Source: CAWCWN01 sp963799245 (GTDB lineage Bacteria; Chloroflexota; Ktedonobacteria; Ktedonobacterales; Ktedonobacteraceae). Taken from it: a DNA stretch of 64,000 bases. The notes under the pieces were generated by a model. It made no database searches and was not told the origin of the DNA. It saw nothing but the letters and a program-made list of their open reading frames with translations. A program made the position numbers and the translations under genes. Within the stretch, counting starts at the first letter, position 1. Each line of letters begins with the position of its first letter. Below are positions 43,016-51,566 of this stretch, piece after piece. The DNA is taken from NCBI GenBank assembly GCA_963799245.1, contig CAWCWN010000004.1, positions 806,001 through 870,000 on the forward strand. Direction: 5' to 3'.

Positions 43016-44185
43016 GAGGGCATTTCCTAACTGCAATAAAGTAGGGTAAACTGACTCCAGACGAGGCTAGTCCCCTCGTCCAAGGAGTCAGTCGATGATG
43101 CCTACCCATTGTGACGAACAGGCACCCGTCCCGCCCCCATCATACTACCGGGCTCAAGCACAGCGTGCGCGAGCGCTGCGTCTGCATGCGCTCACTCTGA
43201 TCCAGACCTTACACCTGCTGGCGTTGTGCCGCTTGGCCGTGCAGTTAGCGCATCGGCGCTGTCCGCCGCCTTTGCCCAAAGGTCCAGGCGGTTCTCCACG
43301 CACCTACTGCGACGAGTCCTTGCTGCTCATCGCCTTGCTCAAAACCCTGTGGCGGCTGTCCTACCAGGACGTGCATGACTGGCTCGCAAGTGGCCCGCGC
43401 TGGCCTTGGCCTGTGGCTTGCCTCTGGGGGACGATGGTCAGCCGCGCATTCCCAGCCCTTCCCAACTATGCAAACGCTGGCAAGCGGCTGGAGCCCCGCT
43501 CTTTGAGGCCCTCTTTGTGCTCACGGTGTGGCGAGCCGTGCACTGCCGCGTGATCGGAGCCCGCGATCTGATCATCGATAGCGCCCCGATCCTGGCGTGG
43601 CGTAGAGCCGATCCCGATGCCGCTGTGGGTCACGCTCCCGCTCACCATCCGCGTCCGCTCTTGCGTGGCTATCGCGTGCACACGCTGCTCTGTCGCGGTT
43701 CCGGCTTGCCCGTGCACTTCCTGGTCTGGCCAGCTCATGCCCATGATGGCCCGTTTGCCCGCCCCTTGCTCGAACTGGCCGTGCGTCTCTACCACATCCG
43801 CCCGCGCATCATCCGGCTGGATGCGGGCTATTGGGGACTGCGACTGATCCGCTGGATCCATGCCACGCTGGGAGCCAGAGCCGTTATCCCCTGGAACCCC
43901 AAACGCCAGAAGAACCGCTCTTGCCTGCCACCCACCTGGACCAAGGAAGAATTGGGCAAGCGGACTTCCATCGAACGCTTCTTTGGCCGCGTCTTCCGCT
44001 TTTTTCGCCTGCAACGGCCTCCCTTCTCCGGCTGGTCTGCCATTGTCTCGCAGGTCGCCTTGACCTATACGGCTTCCCTCATGGTCGCCTTGGCGGCTTG
44101 GCAGGCTGACCGTCCTGATCTCATCCGTTCTCCCAAACGCGTCTTAGCTCATCTTTGGGAGGATTCTGAGTTATGAAATGCCCTC
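43016..44185 (+). mobile_element. Insertion sequence, 1170 bp, with 6-bp target duplication
   Basis: The ends 43016-43032 (GAGGGCATTTCCTAACT) and 44169-44185 are inverted repeats with one mismatch in 17. ATAGTA lies on both sides (43010-43015 and 44186-44191), a 6-bp duplication. Inside are two overlapping frames of one transposase. The family (IS5-like or similar) is not certain. Confidence 0.85.
43095..44176 (+). pseudogene. DDE transposase, frameshifted at about 43400
   Basis: The first frame (43095 to about 43400) reads up to LASGP, and the homologous sequence then continues in the -1-shifted frame (PALALACGLPLGDD and on to 44176). The catalytic residues lie in the second frame: IIDSAPI, RLDAGYWG and TSIERFF. 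Either a mutation broke the gene or the family uses programmed frameshifting. No A-rich slippery site is seen at the junction, so mutation is more likely. The IS ends are intact. Confidence 0.75.
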
Positions 44186-44498
44186 ATAGTACACAAACCA
44201 AGTCTACAGGCCACGCGAGGCGAAATTAGTCTAAATACCAAGTCCCTTGTACGACAGAGAAAATAAAACCTCGTAGTCACTTTTCTAGATCATATGGGTG
44301 CCACATGCATTTTTCCTAAGACCCTGTAACACCTCAATTCATTCGTGCAAAGCCGTTTTCACATGACACCCCTTTAATCAAGACTTAAGATGGTTTTTTG
44401 TGAATAGAACGTAAGCGTGTGATAGCATGTTTCATGGCTATTTGTAGTATAATGCAGCACATAAAATCAGGGTTCTCGATCGACTGTATTGCAAGAAT
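44186..44498. other. Gap between two transposon relics
   Basis: About 310 bp of AT-rich DNA. I saw no gene, RNA or repeat in it. Confidence 0.4.
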
Positions 44499-45019
44499 TT
44501 GAGATCCAATCCCTGCAAGGCGGCTTTGAGGGTGCCGGAGACGTTGGAGTGCGGTGTTCCGCGTTGCAGTTCTCAACTGGGCTGGGCCCGTCTGATACCA
44601 GGAAAGGAGACATGTCGCCAAATAAAGAATGAGGAAGAGCAAGGCAGTGTCGAACGTGGCTTTCGTTTTCTCAAAGATCCGTTGTTTTAGGCTTCCTCGG
44701 TGTTCCTCAAAAAGCCAGAGCACATCGTCGCGCTCGGCTTGATCATGGTACTCTGCTTACTGGTCTACCGGCTGGCTGAGCATCGGCTGCGGACACGCTT
44801 AGCCGAAACGGAGCAAACTATCCATGATCAGCGAAACCTGCCCACGGCCCGTCCCACCATTCTGATCTCGTCTTTCAGTGTTTTGAAGGCATTGAACTGC
44901 TGCATGTCCGCTCGGCATCCAGGACTCAGTCAGTCGTTTTACGCTTGCAGCCCATGCATCATGTCGTCCTGGCTCTGCTCGGACCGCCCTACGAAAAAAT
45001 CTACAAAATCTCCCTATGA
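44499..45019 (+). pseudogene. IS1634-type transposase 3' half, with stop and frameshift
   Basis: The frame reads VERGFRFLKDPLF, then an in-frame TAG at 44688-44690, then ASSVFLKKPEHIVALGLIMV and CLLVYRLAEHRLR, which is the typical C-terminal region of IS1634-like transposases. At about 44865 the homology moves to another frame (ELLHVRSA, LALLGPPYEKIYKISL, stop at 45017-45019). The N-terminal half and terminal repeats are missing. It is dead. Confidence 0.8.
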
Positions 45020-45381
45020 CGCTGCGAAATGTGGGCTTCCAGGAACATATCTGGCCAATCGTCAATAATCTGGATCTCCTGGCTCTGTGGATCGTAGCCC
45101 TCTTTGATGTGGCCCGAGACCCCAGCTTGCTGGATGATGTGATCGATATGCGGGTCACGCACACCCTGGATAGTTGGATGAACGGGGATAGTTGGGTCAA
45201 CGGGGATAATGCTTGACACTGGGCCCTGGACAGATGCCTGGCTATGGCTGAAGATGGCACCCAGGACCATAATCGCAATGAAGCCAAGAATGCACCATGT
45301 GCCTATGGGCAGGCGGGCAATCTTACGAGAGAAAAAGAGCGGCTTCTGTGGCTGCTGCGGCTGATTTGGATTAGTATACAT
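45001..45381 (-). CDS. Small membrane protein, C-terminus possibly truncated
   Basis: 126 residues. One helix (about residues 25-48, TWCILGFIAIMVLGAIFS), a Pro-rich repeat VDPTIPVHPTI, then a soluble tail. It ends inside the edge of the IS1634 relic, so the last residues may be from the insertion. It belongs to the element block that resumes here on the minus strand. Confidence 0.5.
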   Translation of the reverse strand: MYTNPNQPQQPQKPLFFSRKIARLPIGTWCILGFIAIMVLGAIFSHSQASVQGPVSSIIPVDPTIPVHPTIQGVRDPHIDHIIQQAGVSGHIKEGYDPQSQEIQIIDDWPDMFLEAHISQRHREIL

Positions 45382-45467
45382 CTTATTCTGTTTCCTTCTT
45401 TTTTACTGGTGCCAGGACCCCCTGCCCTGGCACCACATACATCAATTAAAACGAATGTGCTGCGCTA

Positions 45468-45485
45468 TAACCCTTGCAAGGGTTA
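45468..45485. repeat. Element palindrome, copy 3 (18 bp)
   Basis: TAACCCTTGCAAGGGTTA is a perfect 18-bp palindrome centred on the CCCTTGCAAGGG core (45471-45482), in the gap between two minus-strand small genes. Confidence 0.88.
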
Positions 45486-45486
45486 G

Positions 45487-45690
45487 CTACTTGCGATTGA
45501 GGTATTCGTGCCAATCATCCCAGGATTGCTTGTAACGCTCGGCCTGCGCCTTAATTTCATCGGCGCTCACACCATTGTCTCGCATCATGTCGAGATGGTG
45601 CTTCTCTTCCGCCTTCTGAGCCGCCTCGTTAGAGGTAGAGGCAACGGCAATAACGCAGGCAAGGATGAGGATGGCAATAAAGATGATCAT
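45487..45690 (-). CDS. Small membrane-anchored protein, 67 residues
   Basis: ATG 45690 with CAGGAGGTGG before it. An N-terminal helix (MIIFIAILILACVIAVA) is followed by a charged helix rich in Glu, Lys and Gln. The ATG overlaps the stop of the upstream gene (ATGA), so they are coupled. Unknown function. Confidence 0.6.
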   Translation of the reverse strand: MIIFIAILILACVIAVASTSNEAAQKAEEKHHLDMMRDNGVSADEIKAQAERYKQSWDDWHEYLNRK

Positions 45691-45974
45691 CACTCCACCT
45701 CCTGCTGAGGCATGCTTGGCAGTTCGGCGGTCGGGCGCTTGCTCACAGCCTGCGCGCTCCTGTTTCGCAGTTGAGAGACGCACAACGAGCGCAGGGCCTC
45801 CGCCTCACATTGCAAGTTCGAGATGTCATGCGCCAGAGTGCCAACCACCTGGCGCAGGTTCTGATGATTCGCTTTGATGCGCTTGATACGGCGCATCGTC
45901 CAGGCGTACAACCATCCGATCAGGACGCCGAGCAGGAAGACGGCCAGTACTTGTACAATTAGCGTATTGGTCAT
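45690..45974 (-). CDS. Small membrane-anchored coiled-coil protein, 94 residues
   Basis: An N-terminal helix (VQVLAVFLLGVLIGWLYAW), a basic stretch RRIKRIK, then a coiled coil of about 40 residues and a Pro-rich end. Topology N-out or anchor type. The 3' end is coupled with the next small gene. Unknown function. Together with its partner it may scaffold at the membrane. Confidence 0.6.
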   Translation of the reverse strand: MTNTLIVQVLAVFLLGVLIGWLYAWTMRRIKRIKANHQNLRQVVGTLAHDISNLQCEAEALRSLCVSQLRNRSAQAVSKRPTAELPSMPQQEVE

Positions 45975-46054
45975 ACTATGCTCCTTGGACCGTTTCCCGG
46001 TCCTGGGCCAGCAGCCTCTCGCGAAGGCGCTGGCCTTCTATCAAACAACTAACG

Positions 46055-46693
46055 TTAAAACCTGGCAGGGGTGGCCACCGCATCTTCCACCAGGGCCAGC
46101 AGATCAGGCGTCAGCTCGCCGACGTTGCTGGCATTGATAGGCATTTCAAGCACCTGCGACATGTGATCGAGCATACCCTGCTTGGTAGTCCACACGCCTG
46201 CGAGCTTGCCCTTGTCGTATAGCCCATTCATCCTATCGCGATTAGCGGGCTTGGCAGGTGCTGCAGGCTGCGTGCGCTGTTGCTGCTGCTCTTGCTGGCG
46301 CTGTGTCGCGGGCTTTTTCGGATTGTCGAGCAGCCCCTGATACGCCTTATTGCCGATAGAGAAGTAACTCAGCGCTTTTTTGATTGCATCGGTCTGCGCG
46401 CCTTTGCGAGCATCACCAAGATCGCCCTTTGTGATGCGAGACTGGCCCCAGCCGGATGGCTGGAAGTCAACGTCTTTCAGAAACACTCTGACCTGCGCGA
46501 CGACCAGCTTGTCATCTCCTGCGATCTCATTGCTGACCTCTTCAAAGCCCCATTGCCCCCAGAACACTTCATTCATCGCGTCAATGATCGCCTGCGGCTT
46601 ATAACCGACGTAGCCCGCGTATTCATCAACTGAAATGTTGCCCGGCTCTCCGGCCTCTAGCAGCGCATTCACAGCAATAATCTTTTCGTTCAT
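46055..46693 (-). CDS. Rad52-like single-strand annealing protein
   Basis: About 212 residues from the second ATG (46693), which has GGAGGACATG at a proper distance. The N-terminal half has the Rad52/22 pattern: YKPQAIIDAMNEVFWGQWGF, then KGDLGDARKGAQTDAIKKAL and SYFSIGNKAYQG, the conserved annealing core. A Gln-rich linker and a helical C-terminal domain follow. Phage and plasmid relatives anneal ssDNA in recombination and replication. It precedes the replication module of the element. The assignment is from pattern recognition. Confidence 0.65.
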   Translation of the reverse strand: MNEKIIAVNALLEAGEPGNISVDEYAGYVGYKPQAIIDAMNEVFWGQWGFEEVSNEIAGDDKLVVAQVRVFLKDVDFQPSGWGQSRITKGDLGDARKGAQTDAIKKALSYFSIGNKAYQGLLDNPKKPATQRQQEQQQQRTQPAAPAKPANRDRMNGLYDKGKLAGVWTTKQGMLDHMSQVLEMPINASNVGELTPDLLALVEDAVATPARF

Positions 46694-46740
46694 CGTCATG
46701 TCCTCCTGGAGACCGGTTGCCCGGTCCCCTCACTATCAAC

Positions 46741-46872
46741 TTACTTATCCTGGTAGCGCGGCAAAATCCGCTGACGATAGATGTAGAGCGCCACATCTGG
46801 ACGCTTCAGCTGCAGCATCTGATAGGCGTTCTCCTGATGCGGTACTGCCTCTTTCGACAGTGGATAATTCAT
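46741..46872 (-). CDS. Small hypothetical protein, 43 residues
   Basis: ATG 46872, preceded by TTAGGAGGGAAGG (strong ribosome site). The product (MNYPLSKEAVPHQENAYQML and on) is basic and soluble. It lies 47 bp before the Rad52-like gene. Its 5' part (46841-46870) is repeated in inverted orientation at 48501-48530 on the far side of the IS1-like transposase. Unknown function. Confidence 0.55.
   Translation of the reverse strand: MNYPLSKEAVPHQENAYQMLQLKRPDVALYIYRQRILPRYQDK
46841..46870. repeat. Left arm of an inverted homology pair around the IS1-like gene
   Basis: Thirty bp containing GGTACTGCC and GTGGATAATTC, matched in reverse complement at 48501-48530 (24 of 30 identical). It may be the terminal repeat of the IS or two flanking copies of the same gene start. 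The first reading conflicts with the intact small gene 46741-46872 that it lies in. Confidence 0.5.
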
Positions 46873-46968
46873 CCTTCCCTCCTAACCAATTGACAACCCT
46901 CTTGGCCCCGCTTACCCTTTCTTTAAAGAAGCTATCCGTTCTCTTCATTTCAAGCAAAGAGGATTCGT

Positions 46969-48345
46969 ATGAACCTTCATGTGTGCTTACTCTTGTTCTT
47001 GTTCATTCTCTCTCTGGCACAGCTTTGTCATCTTTACTGGCCCCATCATCGCCCTCCACACTCGCGAGCAGCAGCGAAGTTGCGCACCACGGTCCAACGT
47101 CTCCTTAAGCCACGTTCCCCACGCGATTGCCCTGCCTGTCGCCTCGCCTCCACCCTCTCGTCGGGTGTGGGGCCTGCGCCTCCGCCTGTGCGCCCCTGGC
47201 GTGAGATGAAAAGCCGCCGGGGAGCACCTAAGCGGTTGAACACGGAGGGCTTCGCCTGTCCGAACCAAAAGTGCCCCTACTCTGGCATCACAGACGCTGA
47301 CATTCATGCCCTGGTGGGGGATGGCAAGCATGGCCTTGCTGAACGGATCCAGACGTTTCGCTGCCAGGCCTGCCATACCACGTTCAGTGCTCGGCGCGAC
47401 ACCCCCTTGTACCGTCTGAAAACTCCCTCCTGTCAAGTCGCGATGGTGCTGACGGCGCTCGCCGAAGGACTGGATCCTTCTGCCGCTGAGCGAATCTTCG
47501 GCTACCGTCAGGCTACCATTACCGCCTGGCTGTCGCGCGCTGGCGAGCACGCGCAGTCCTTACATGAACGCTCATTCTGCAATCTCCAGCTCCCACACCT
47601 CCAGTTGGACGAACTTCGCACGAGGTTGCGCTGCTCCACACAGGTGCTCTGGCTCTGGCTGGCCATCGACCCCCTGACAAAGATCGTTCCTGTCCTCCAT
47701 CTGGGTCCCCGCACGCAAAACGTGGCACATCGGGTCATCCATTCCCTGCGGCAACTCCTGGCTCCTGGCTGCATTCCGCTCTTCACGAGTGATGGCTTAA
47801 ATTTGTACTTTTATGCCTTGACAGCCCATTTTGGGCAGTGGCTTGAGGTGGGTCATAGAGGGCGGATAGCACATCGGTGGCAGGTGGCGACGGGCCTGAT
47901 CTACGGCCAGGTGAAGAAAAACTATCGGCGGCGCAAGGTGGTACGGGTCACGCACGTGATGCGCCTGGGAACACAGGCAGATCTCACGGTCGCCTTGCAG
48001 GGGATGGGCTTCTCTGGAAGGCTGAACACTGCTTTTATCGAGCGGGTCAATTTGACCGTCCGTCATGGAATAGCGGCGCTGGCTCGTCGCACCTGGGCCA
48101 CGGCCCAACAAGCTCCACAACTCCTGGCCCACCTGCACTGGTGGCGAGCTTACTATCATTTTGTGCGTCCCCACGCATCACTACGAGTGGCGCTCGTGCA
48201 GCCACGAGAGCGAGGTGGTAAGCTGGTGGCGCAACGCTACCGGCAGCGTACACCAGCGATGGCAGCCGGGAGAACCAACCGACGATGGACAGCACAAGAA
48301 GTGCTGTCATATCCCTTGCCGTCGGTGCCATGCTTCACAATGTGA
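46969..48345 (+). CDS. IS1-like transposase with zinc ribbon
   Basis: 458 residues. After a hydrophobic leader, CPACRLAS and later CPNQKCPY and CQACHTTFSARRDTPLYRL give zinc-ribbon segments. The DDE residues are in LQLDELRTR with AIDPLTKI, FTSDGLNLY and NTAFIERVNLTVRHG. This layout is common among multicopy transposases of Ktedonobacteria and resembles the IS1 group. The real start may be an internal Met (47208), since the first 75 residues are odd. The IS ends were not firmly found. Confidence 0.8.
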   Translation: MNLHVCLLLFLFILSLAQLCHLYWPHHRPPHSRAAAKLRTTVQRLLKPRSPRDCPACRLASTLSSGVGPAPPPVRPWREMKSRRGAPKRLNTEGFACPNQKCPYSGITDADIHALVGDGKHGLAERIQTFRCQACHTTFSARRDTPLYRLKTPSCQVAMVLTALAEGLDPSAAERIFGYRQATITAWLSRAGEHAQSLHERSFCNLQLPHLQLDELRTRLRCSTQVLWLWLAIDPLTKIVPVLHLGPRTQNVAHRVIHSLRQLLAPGCIPLFTSDGLNLYFYALTAHFGQWLEVGHRGRIAHRWQVATGLIYGQVKKNYRRRKVVRVTHVMRLGTQADLTVALQGMGFSGRLNTAFIERVNLTVRHGIAALARRTWATAQQAPQLLAHLHWWRAYYHFVRPHASLRVALVQPRERGGKLVAQRYRQRTPAMAAGRTNRRWTAQEVLSYPLPSVPCFTM

Positions 48346-48500
48346 GCGTGTAGAAAGCGAGAAGACGCCCCGTGAAATGGAAGTGGGCGGCTCTGTGAAG
48401 ATGAAAGGGGGATAGTGTGGAGGCGAGAGGATGAAGCGGTCTGCCTGGACAGTCAAATGAGGGGAAAAGCAGCCTGAAACGAGCTAACAGGGGGCTTGCC

Positions 48501-48530
48501 GAATTATCCACCACCAAGAGGGGCAGTACC
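48501..48530. repeat. Right arm of the inverted homology pair
   Basis: Reverse complement of 46841-46870 with 24 of 30 identical, including an uninterrupted 11-bp GAATTATCCAC. The truncated TOPRIM gene starts directly after it. Confidence 0.5.
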
Positions 48531-48532
48531 AG

Positions 48533-49415
48533 ATGCTGCGCCACTTTTACTACATCTTGCTGAGTAAAGAAGCCCTCCAACTGGGACCACAAACAGGGAA
48601 GTCAGACCCAGCCGACCAGGCGTATAAATGGGTGAGCTCACTGCTTGTCGATGCGCGAGAGAACGGTGAATTGCCCTGGGAGGCCATTGTTGATAGCGGT
48701 CGGCGTAGTTTCACGTACTACAGAGGCCGCGGGCTAGAATCCTTTGCCCGTAGTTGCCAGCATGCATATTATACGCTGGATCCCTGGCTTCTCCAGGAGC
48801 GGCGCATTGAAGTGTGGGTAGAGAAAGACGATATGGCCGATGTCGTCCACCGCATGGTCGATGATTTGCGCATTCCCGTCTATGTGGCAAAAGGGTATGC
48901 CAGCGCCACCGTGAAAAATGATGCGCGCGACCGATACGGAGATGGAAGCGGATACGTCTTATTGTATCTCGGCGATTTTGACCCGACAGGGATTGATATT
49001 GAGCGAGAGCTGAAGGATACGCTAGCAGGGTATGACGTTCATCCGCATATTGAACGCGCGACATTGACCTATGAACACTCACTATTGCTCCCACGCAGCA
49101 CCGCTGTTGATCTGAAAGAGAAAGACCCTCGGAGACCACGATTTCGAGTCGCTCTATCCCGGCAGCAAAGGATACGAGATGAACATTGTGGGTGCTAAGC
49201 TGATGGAGCAGAGATTGCTGGCAGCCATCGACCAGTATATGGATAGAGCAGCGTTTGAGGCAGCCGTCCAGTTGGAGGACATCATTTCACAGGAAGCGAC
49301 ACAACGCCTGGGGAATGTGATGAATGGCTTTGTAGAGCAGATTACGAAAAACGGCGCTCCCGGCAGCGTATTGCCGCTCAATGAGCAATTACGCTATCTC
49401 AAGGGAGTGCTGTGA
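48533..49415 (+). pseudogene. TOPRIM / Spo11-like protein, N-truncated and frameshifted
   Basis: The first frame (48533 to about 49125) has RHFYYILLSKEAL, LVDARENGELPWEAI, then EVWVEKDDMADVV and LLYLGDFDPTGIDI, the metal-binding TOPRIM pattern (E and DxD) found in Spo11/topoisomerase VI A-like proteins of phages and elements. At about 49125 it must shift +1 to continue with DHDFESLYPGSKGYEMNIVG to the stop at 49415. The N-terminal DNA-binding half is missing at the IS boundary. It was probably part of the element DNA-processing module. Confidence 0.65.
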
Positions 49416-51376
49416 TGGCAAAACGACACGACGATCTACGGGCATACGCAAAAAGCCCAGACGAGGACTACGACCAGCAAATTGGCCACCATACCCCCAA
49501 TTATGATAAGAACGCTCGCGCCTATATCCTGGAACTGAAGGCATGCGCCAAGAGTGGCGAGAAGCCCGGCCCTATGCCTGATGCGGGAATGAGGTGGGAT
49601 CAATGCTGCCGAATCCTGACTATGCACGTCGAAAGCGGTCCTGAGCATTTTGAACTGGTTATTCAATCCATACAGCTCAGTTTTCCCGGCCTCAAAGAAT
49701 TGCTGGCTGGACATCCAGATGAGAATGCACGGGAATACATCCTGAGTATGATTGCAGGTAAGAAGCCCGCCCGTATGCCAGATGTGGGTAAATGGCTGCA
49801 ACCCTGCCAGATCTTGGCGGCAAACTTCGATAATAATCCTGATAACTTCGACCTGCTCGTCAAAGACATGTACGGCAGCATTCCCGGCCTCAAGCAGCTA
49901 ATGGAAAATGATCCCTTGCAAGGGGATGCGCCAGCAGAAGACGATATCGCCGTTCCACCGTTGCCCCCTGAAGTTAAGGCGAATGAAAAAGGCGCGGAGA
50001 TGGCCAGCCCAACTCTTGACGCCATGATCAAGTTGCTTCAAAAATGGTGTACGCGCAGTTACGAGGGCTACCATGAAGCGGTTGCACTGTTTGTGCTGGA
50101 CGCAATCGCCGCCAGACGCCCATATCTGCCCTGGCGAGCAGGCATGTGGACATCTCTCTACTTTATGCTCGTTGCCGATTCGACCACCCACGCAAAGACC
50201 GAGGCTGCAAGCTATGGCCGGAGAATTATCGAGGATTGCGGGCTCGGCTTCCTGCTGGCACCCGATGAGATCACACCACAAAAACTAATGAGCAACATGA
50301 CCGGTGAAAACGTCCCACGCAATTACAGCCTGAAAGATCCCGAGGGCAAAGAATACATCCGCTTAAAGCTGGCATTCTCAGGTCAGAAATCTTGGATCTA
50401 TGACGAGTTTGGAAACAAGCTGCAGGAGATTATCGCAGCCAAAGGCCACAACGCCTACTTTTACGCATTGCTGAAGCAGCTCTATGATAACAAACGTACC
50501 TACGAATACGACACGCTAACCCGAGACAATGAGCATATCGATATGCCCTACTTGTCGATCATTGGGACGGCGACACCGGCATGCTTGAAACCTATCGCTT
50601 CAAAACAAAGCGCCGTCTGGACTGATGGCATGTTTGCCCGTATCGCGTTTATTGTCCCACCCAAAGATGAACTAAAGCTCCAATCAGCACCACGAGAGGA
50701 GTTTTACTTGCCTGATGACATCAGAAAAAAGCTCATTGCATGGCACCAGGAGTTGGGCACGCCGGATTGCAAAATCATAGATACGCAAGAAAAAGAAGAC
50801 CTGCTCAACCAGGCCCTGGGCGAGGATAAGAAAAAGAAAAAGGAGAATAAGCCGCCATTCGAAGTCGAACGCGGCGCACTTCCACAACAGATAGTAACCT
50901 GGAATGATGATGTCTATAAAGCACACGAAGCGTACTATCAAGCCCTGGCAACCCTTGCAAGGGATCACCACCTCGACGAGCGATTTAAAGCCACCTACGG
51001 CCGTCTCCCTGACATGGCATTGAAGAATGCTATGCTGGTGGCCTCACTTGAGAATAACGGCGTGATTGAAATGCGCCACTGGGCCAGGGGGCAGCAAACG
51101 GCTGAGCACTGGCGGGCAAACTACCATGAACTGATCGCGCAGCTCTCTTCGGACGAGACTGGCTATGGCCAGATCGAAAACGAGGTGCTTGACGCCATTG
51201 CAAAACTTGGACAGATGGCTAATAGCAGAGTCATATCCCAGCAAGGGAGGCACCTGCGCAAGATAGGCGCGCCAAAAGTGAGAGAAGTATGCGTAGAACT
51301 GGCGGCTGCGGGAGTCATTGAGCAAGGAGGCAAAGGCATTAATGCCACCTTTGGCCCGAAAGGACAGGCAAAATGA
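49415..51376 (+). CDS. DUF3987-type replication helicase/primase-like protein
   Basis: 653 residues, start in the TGATG overlap with the previous gene. The N-terminal 165 residues contain a tandem duplication (residues about 33-98 and 103-165, both with REYIL/RAYIL, MPDxG and PGLKxL). The ATPase-like core has ADSTTHAKTEA where DUF3987 proteins have a degenerate Walker A, WIYDEFGNKL as a Walker B-like motif, and YLSIIGTATPACL. DUF3987 proteins are plasmid, phage and element replication or packaging ATPases. It lies immediately before an iteron array, which supports a replication role. Two copies of the CCCTTGCAAGGG palindrome are inside the gene. Confidence 0.75.
   Translation: MAKRHDDLRAYAKSPDEDYDQQIGHHTPNYDKNARAYILELKACAKSGEKPGPMPDAGMRWDQCCRILTMHVESGPEHFELVIQSIQLSFPGLKELLAGHPDENAREYILSMIAGKKPARMPDVGKWLQPCQILAANFDNNPDNFDLLVKDMYGSIPGLKQLMENDPLQGDAPAEDDIAVPPLPPEVKANEKGAEMASPTLDAMIKLLQKWCTRSYEGYHEAVALFVLDAIAARRPYLPWRAGMWTSLYFMLVADSTTHAKTEAASYGRRIIEDCGLGFLLAPDEITPQKLMSNMTGENVPRNYSLKDPEGKEYIRLKLAFSGQKSWIYDEFGNKLQEIIAAKGHNAYFYALLKQLYDNKRTYEYDTLTRDNEHIDMPYLSIIGTATPACLKPIASKQSAVWTDGMFARIAFIVPPKDELKLQSAPREEFYLPDDIRKKLIAWHQELGTPDCKIIDTQEKEDLLNQALGEDKKKKKENKPPFEVERGALPQQIVTWNDDVYKAHEAYYQALATLARDHHLDERFKATYGRLPDMALKNAMLVASLENNGVIEMRHWARGQQTAEHWRANYHELIAQLSSDETGYGQIENEVLDAIAKLGQMANSRVISQQGRHLRKIGAPKVREVCVELAAAGVIEQGGKGINATFGPKGQAK
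49913..49924. repeat. Element palindrome CCCTTGCAAGGG, copy 4
   Basis: Perfect copy in the coding region of the replication protein. Confidence 0.85.
50952..50963. repeat. Element palindrome CCCTTGCAAGGG, copy 5
   Basis: Perfect copy in the 3' part of the replication gene. Confidence 0.85.
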
Positions 51377-51473
51377 TAGCCTTGCAACGATTTGCGATTT
51401 GTAAAGTATTTTTGTGCACATCTTGTGCACGCTTGCACACGGTTATTACGGGTATTATATACAGTACATGCAT

Positions 51474-51483
51474 CCTTGCAAGG
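51474..51483. repeat. Element palindrome, copy 6 (10-bp core)
   Basis: CCTTGCAAGG inside the iteron array, TCCTTGCAAGGG in context (11 of 12). Confidence 0.8.
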
Positions 51484-51554
51484 GTATGTGCACATGTGTA
51501 CATGTTCACAATGTGCACATGTACTTTTTTCTTGGGTGAATATGTGCACACACT

Positions 51555-51566
51555 CCCTTGCAAGGG
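51555..51566. repeat. Element palindrome CCCTTGCAAGGG, copy 7
   Basis: Perfect copy in the iteron array. An eighth, with one inserted T, is at 51635-51647. Confidence 0.85.

Noticed and set aside
42841..43023. N-terminal extension of the methyltransferase
   Set aside because: The extension runs into the IS end and carries no motif; the ATG at 42840 has a good site.
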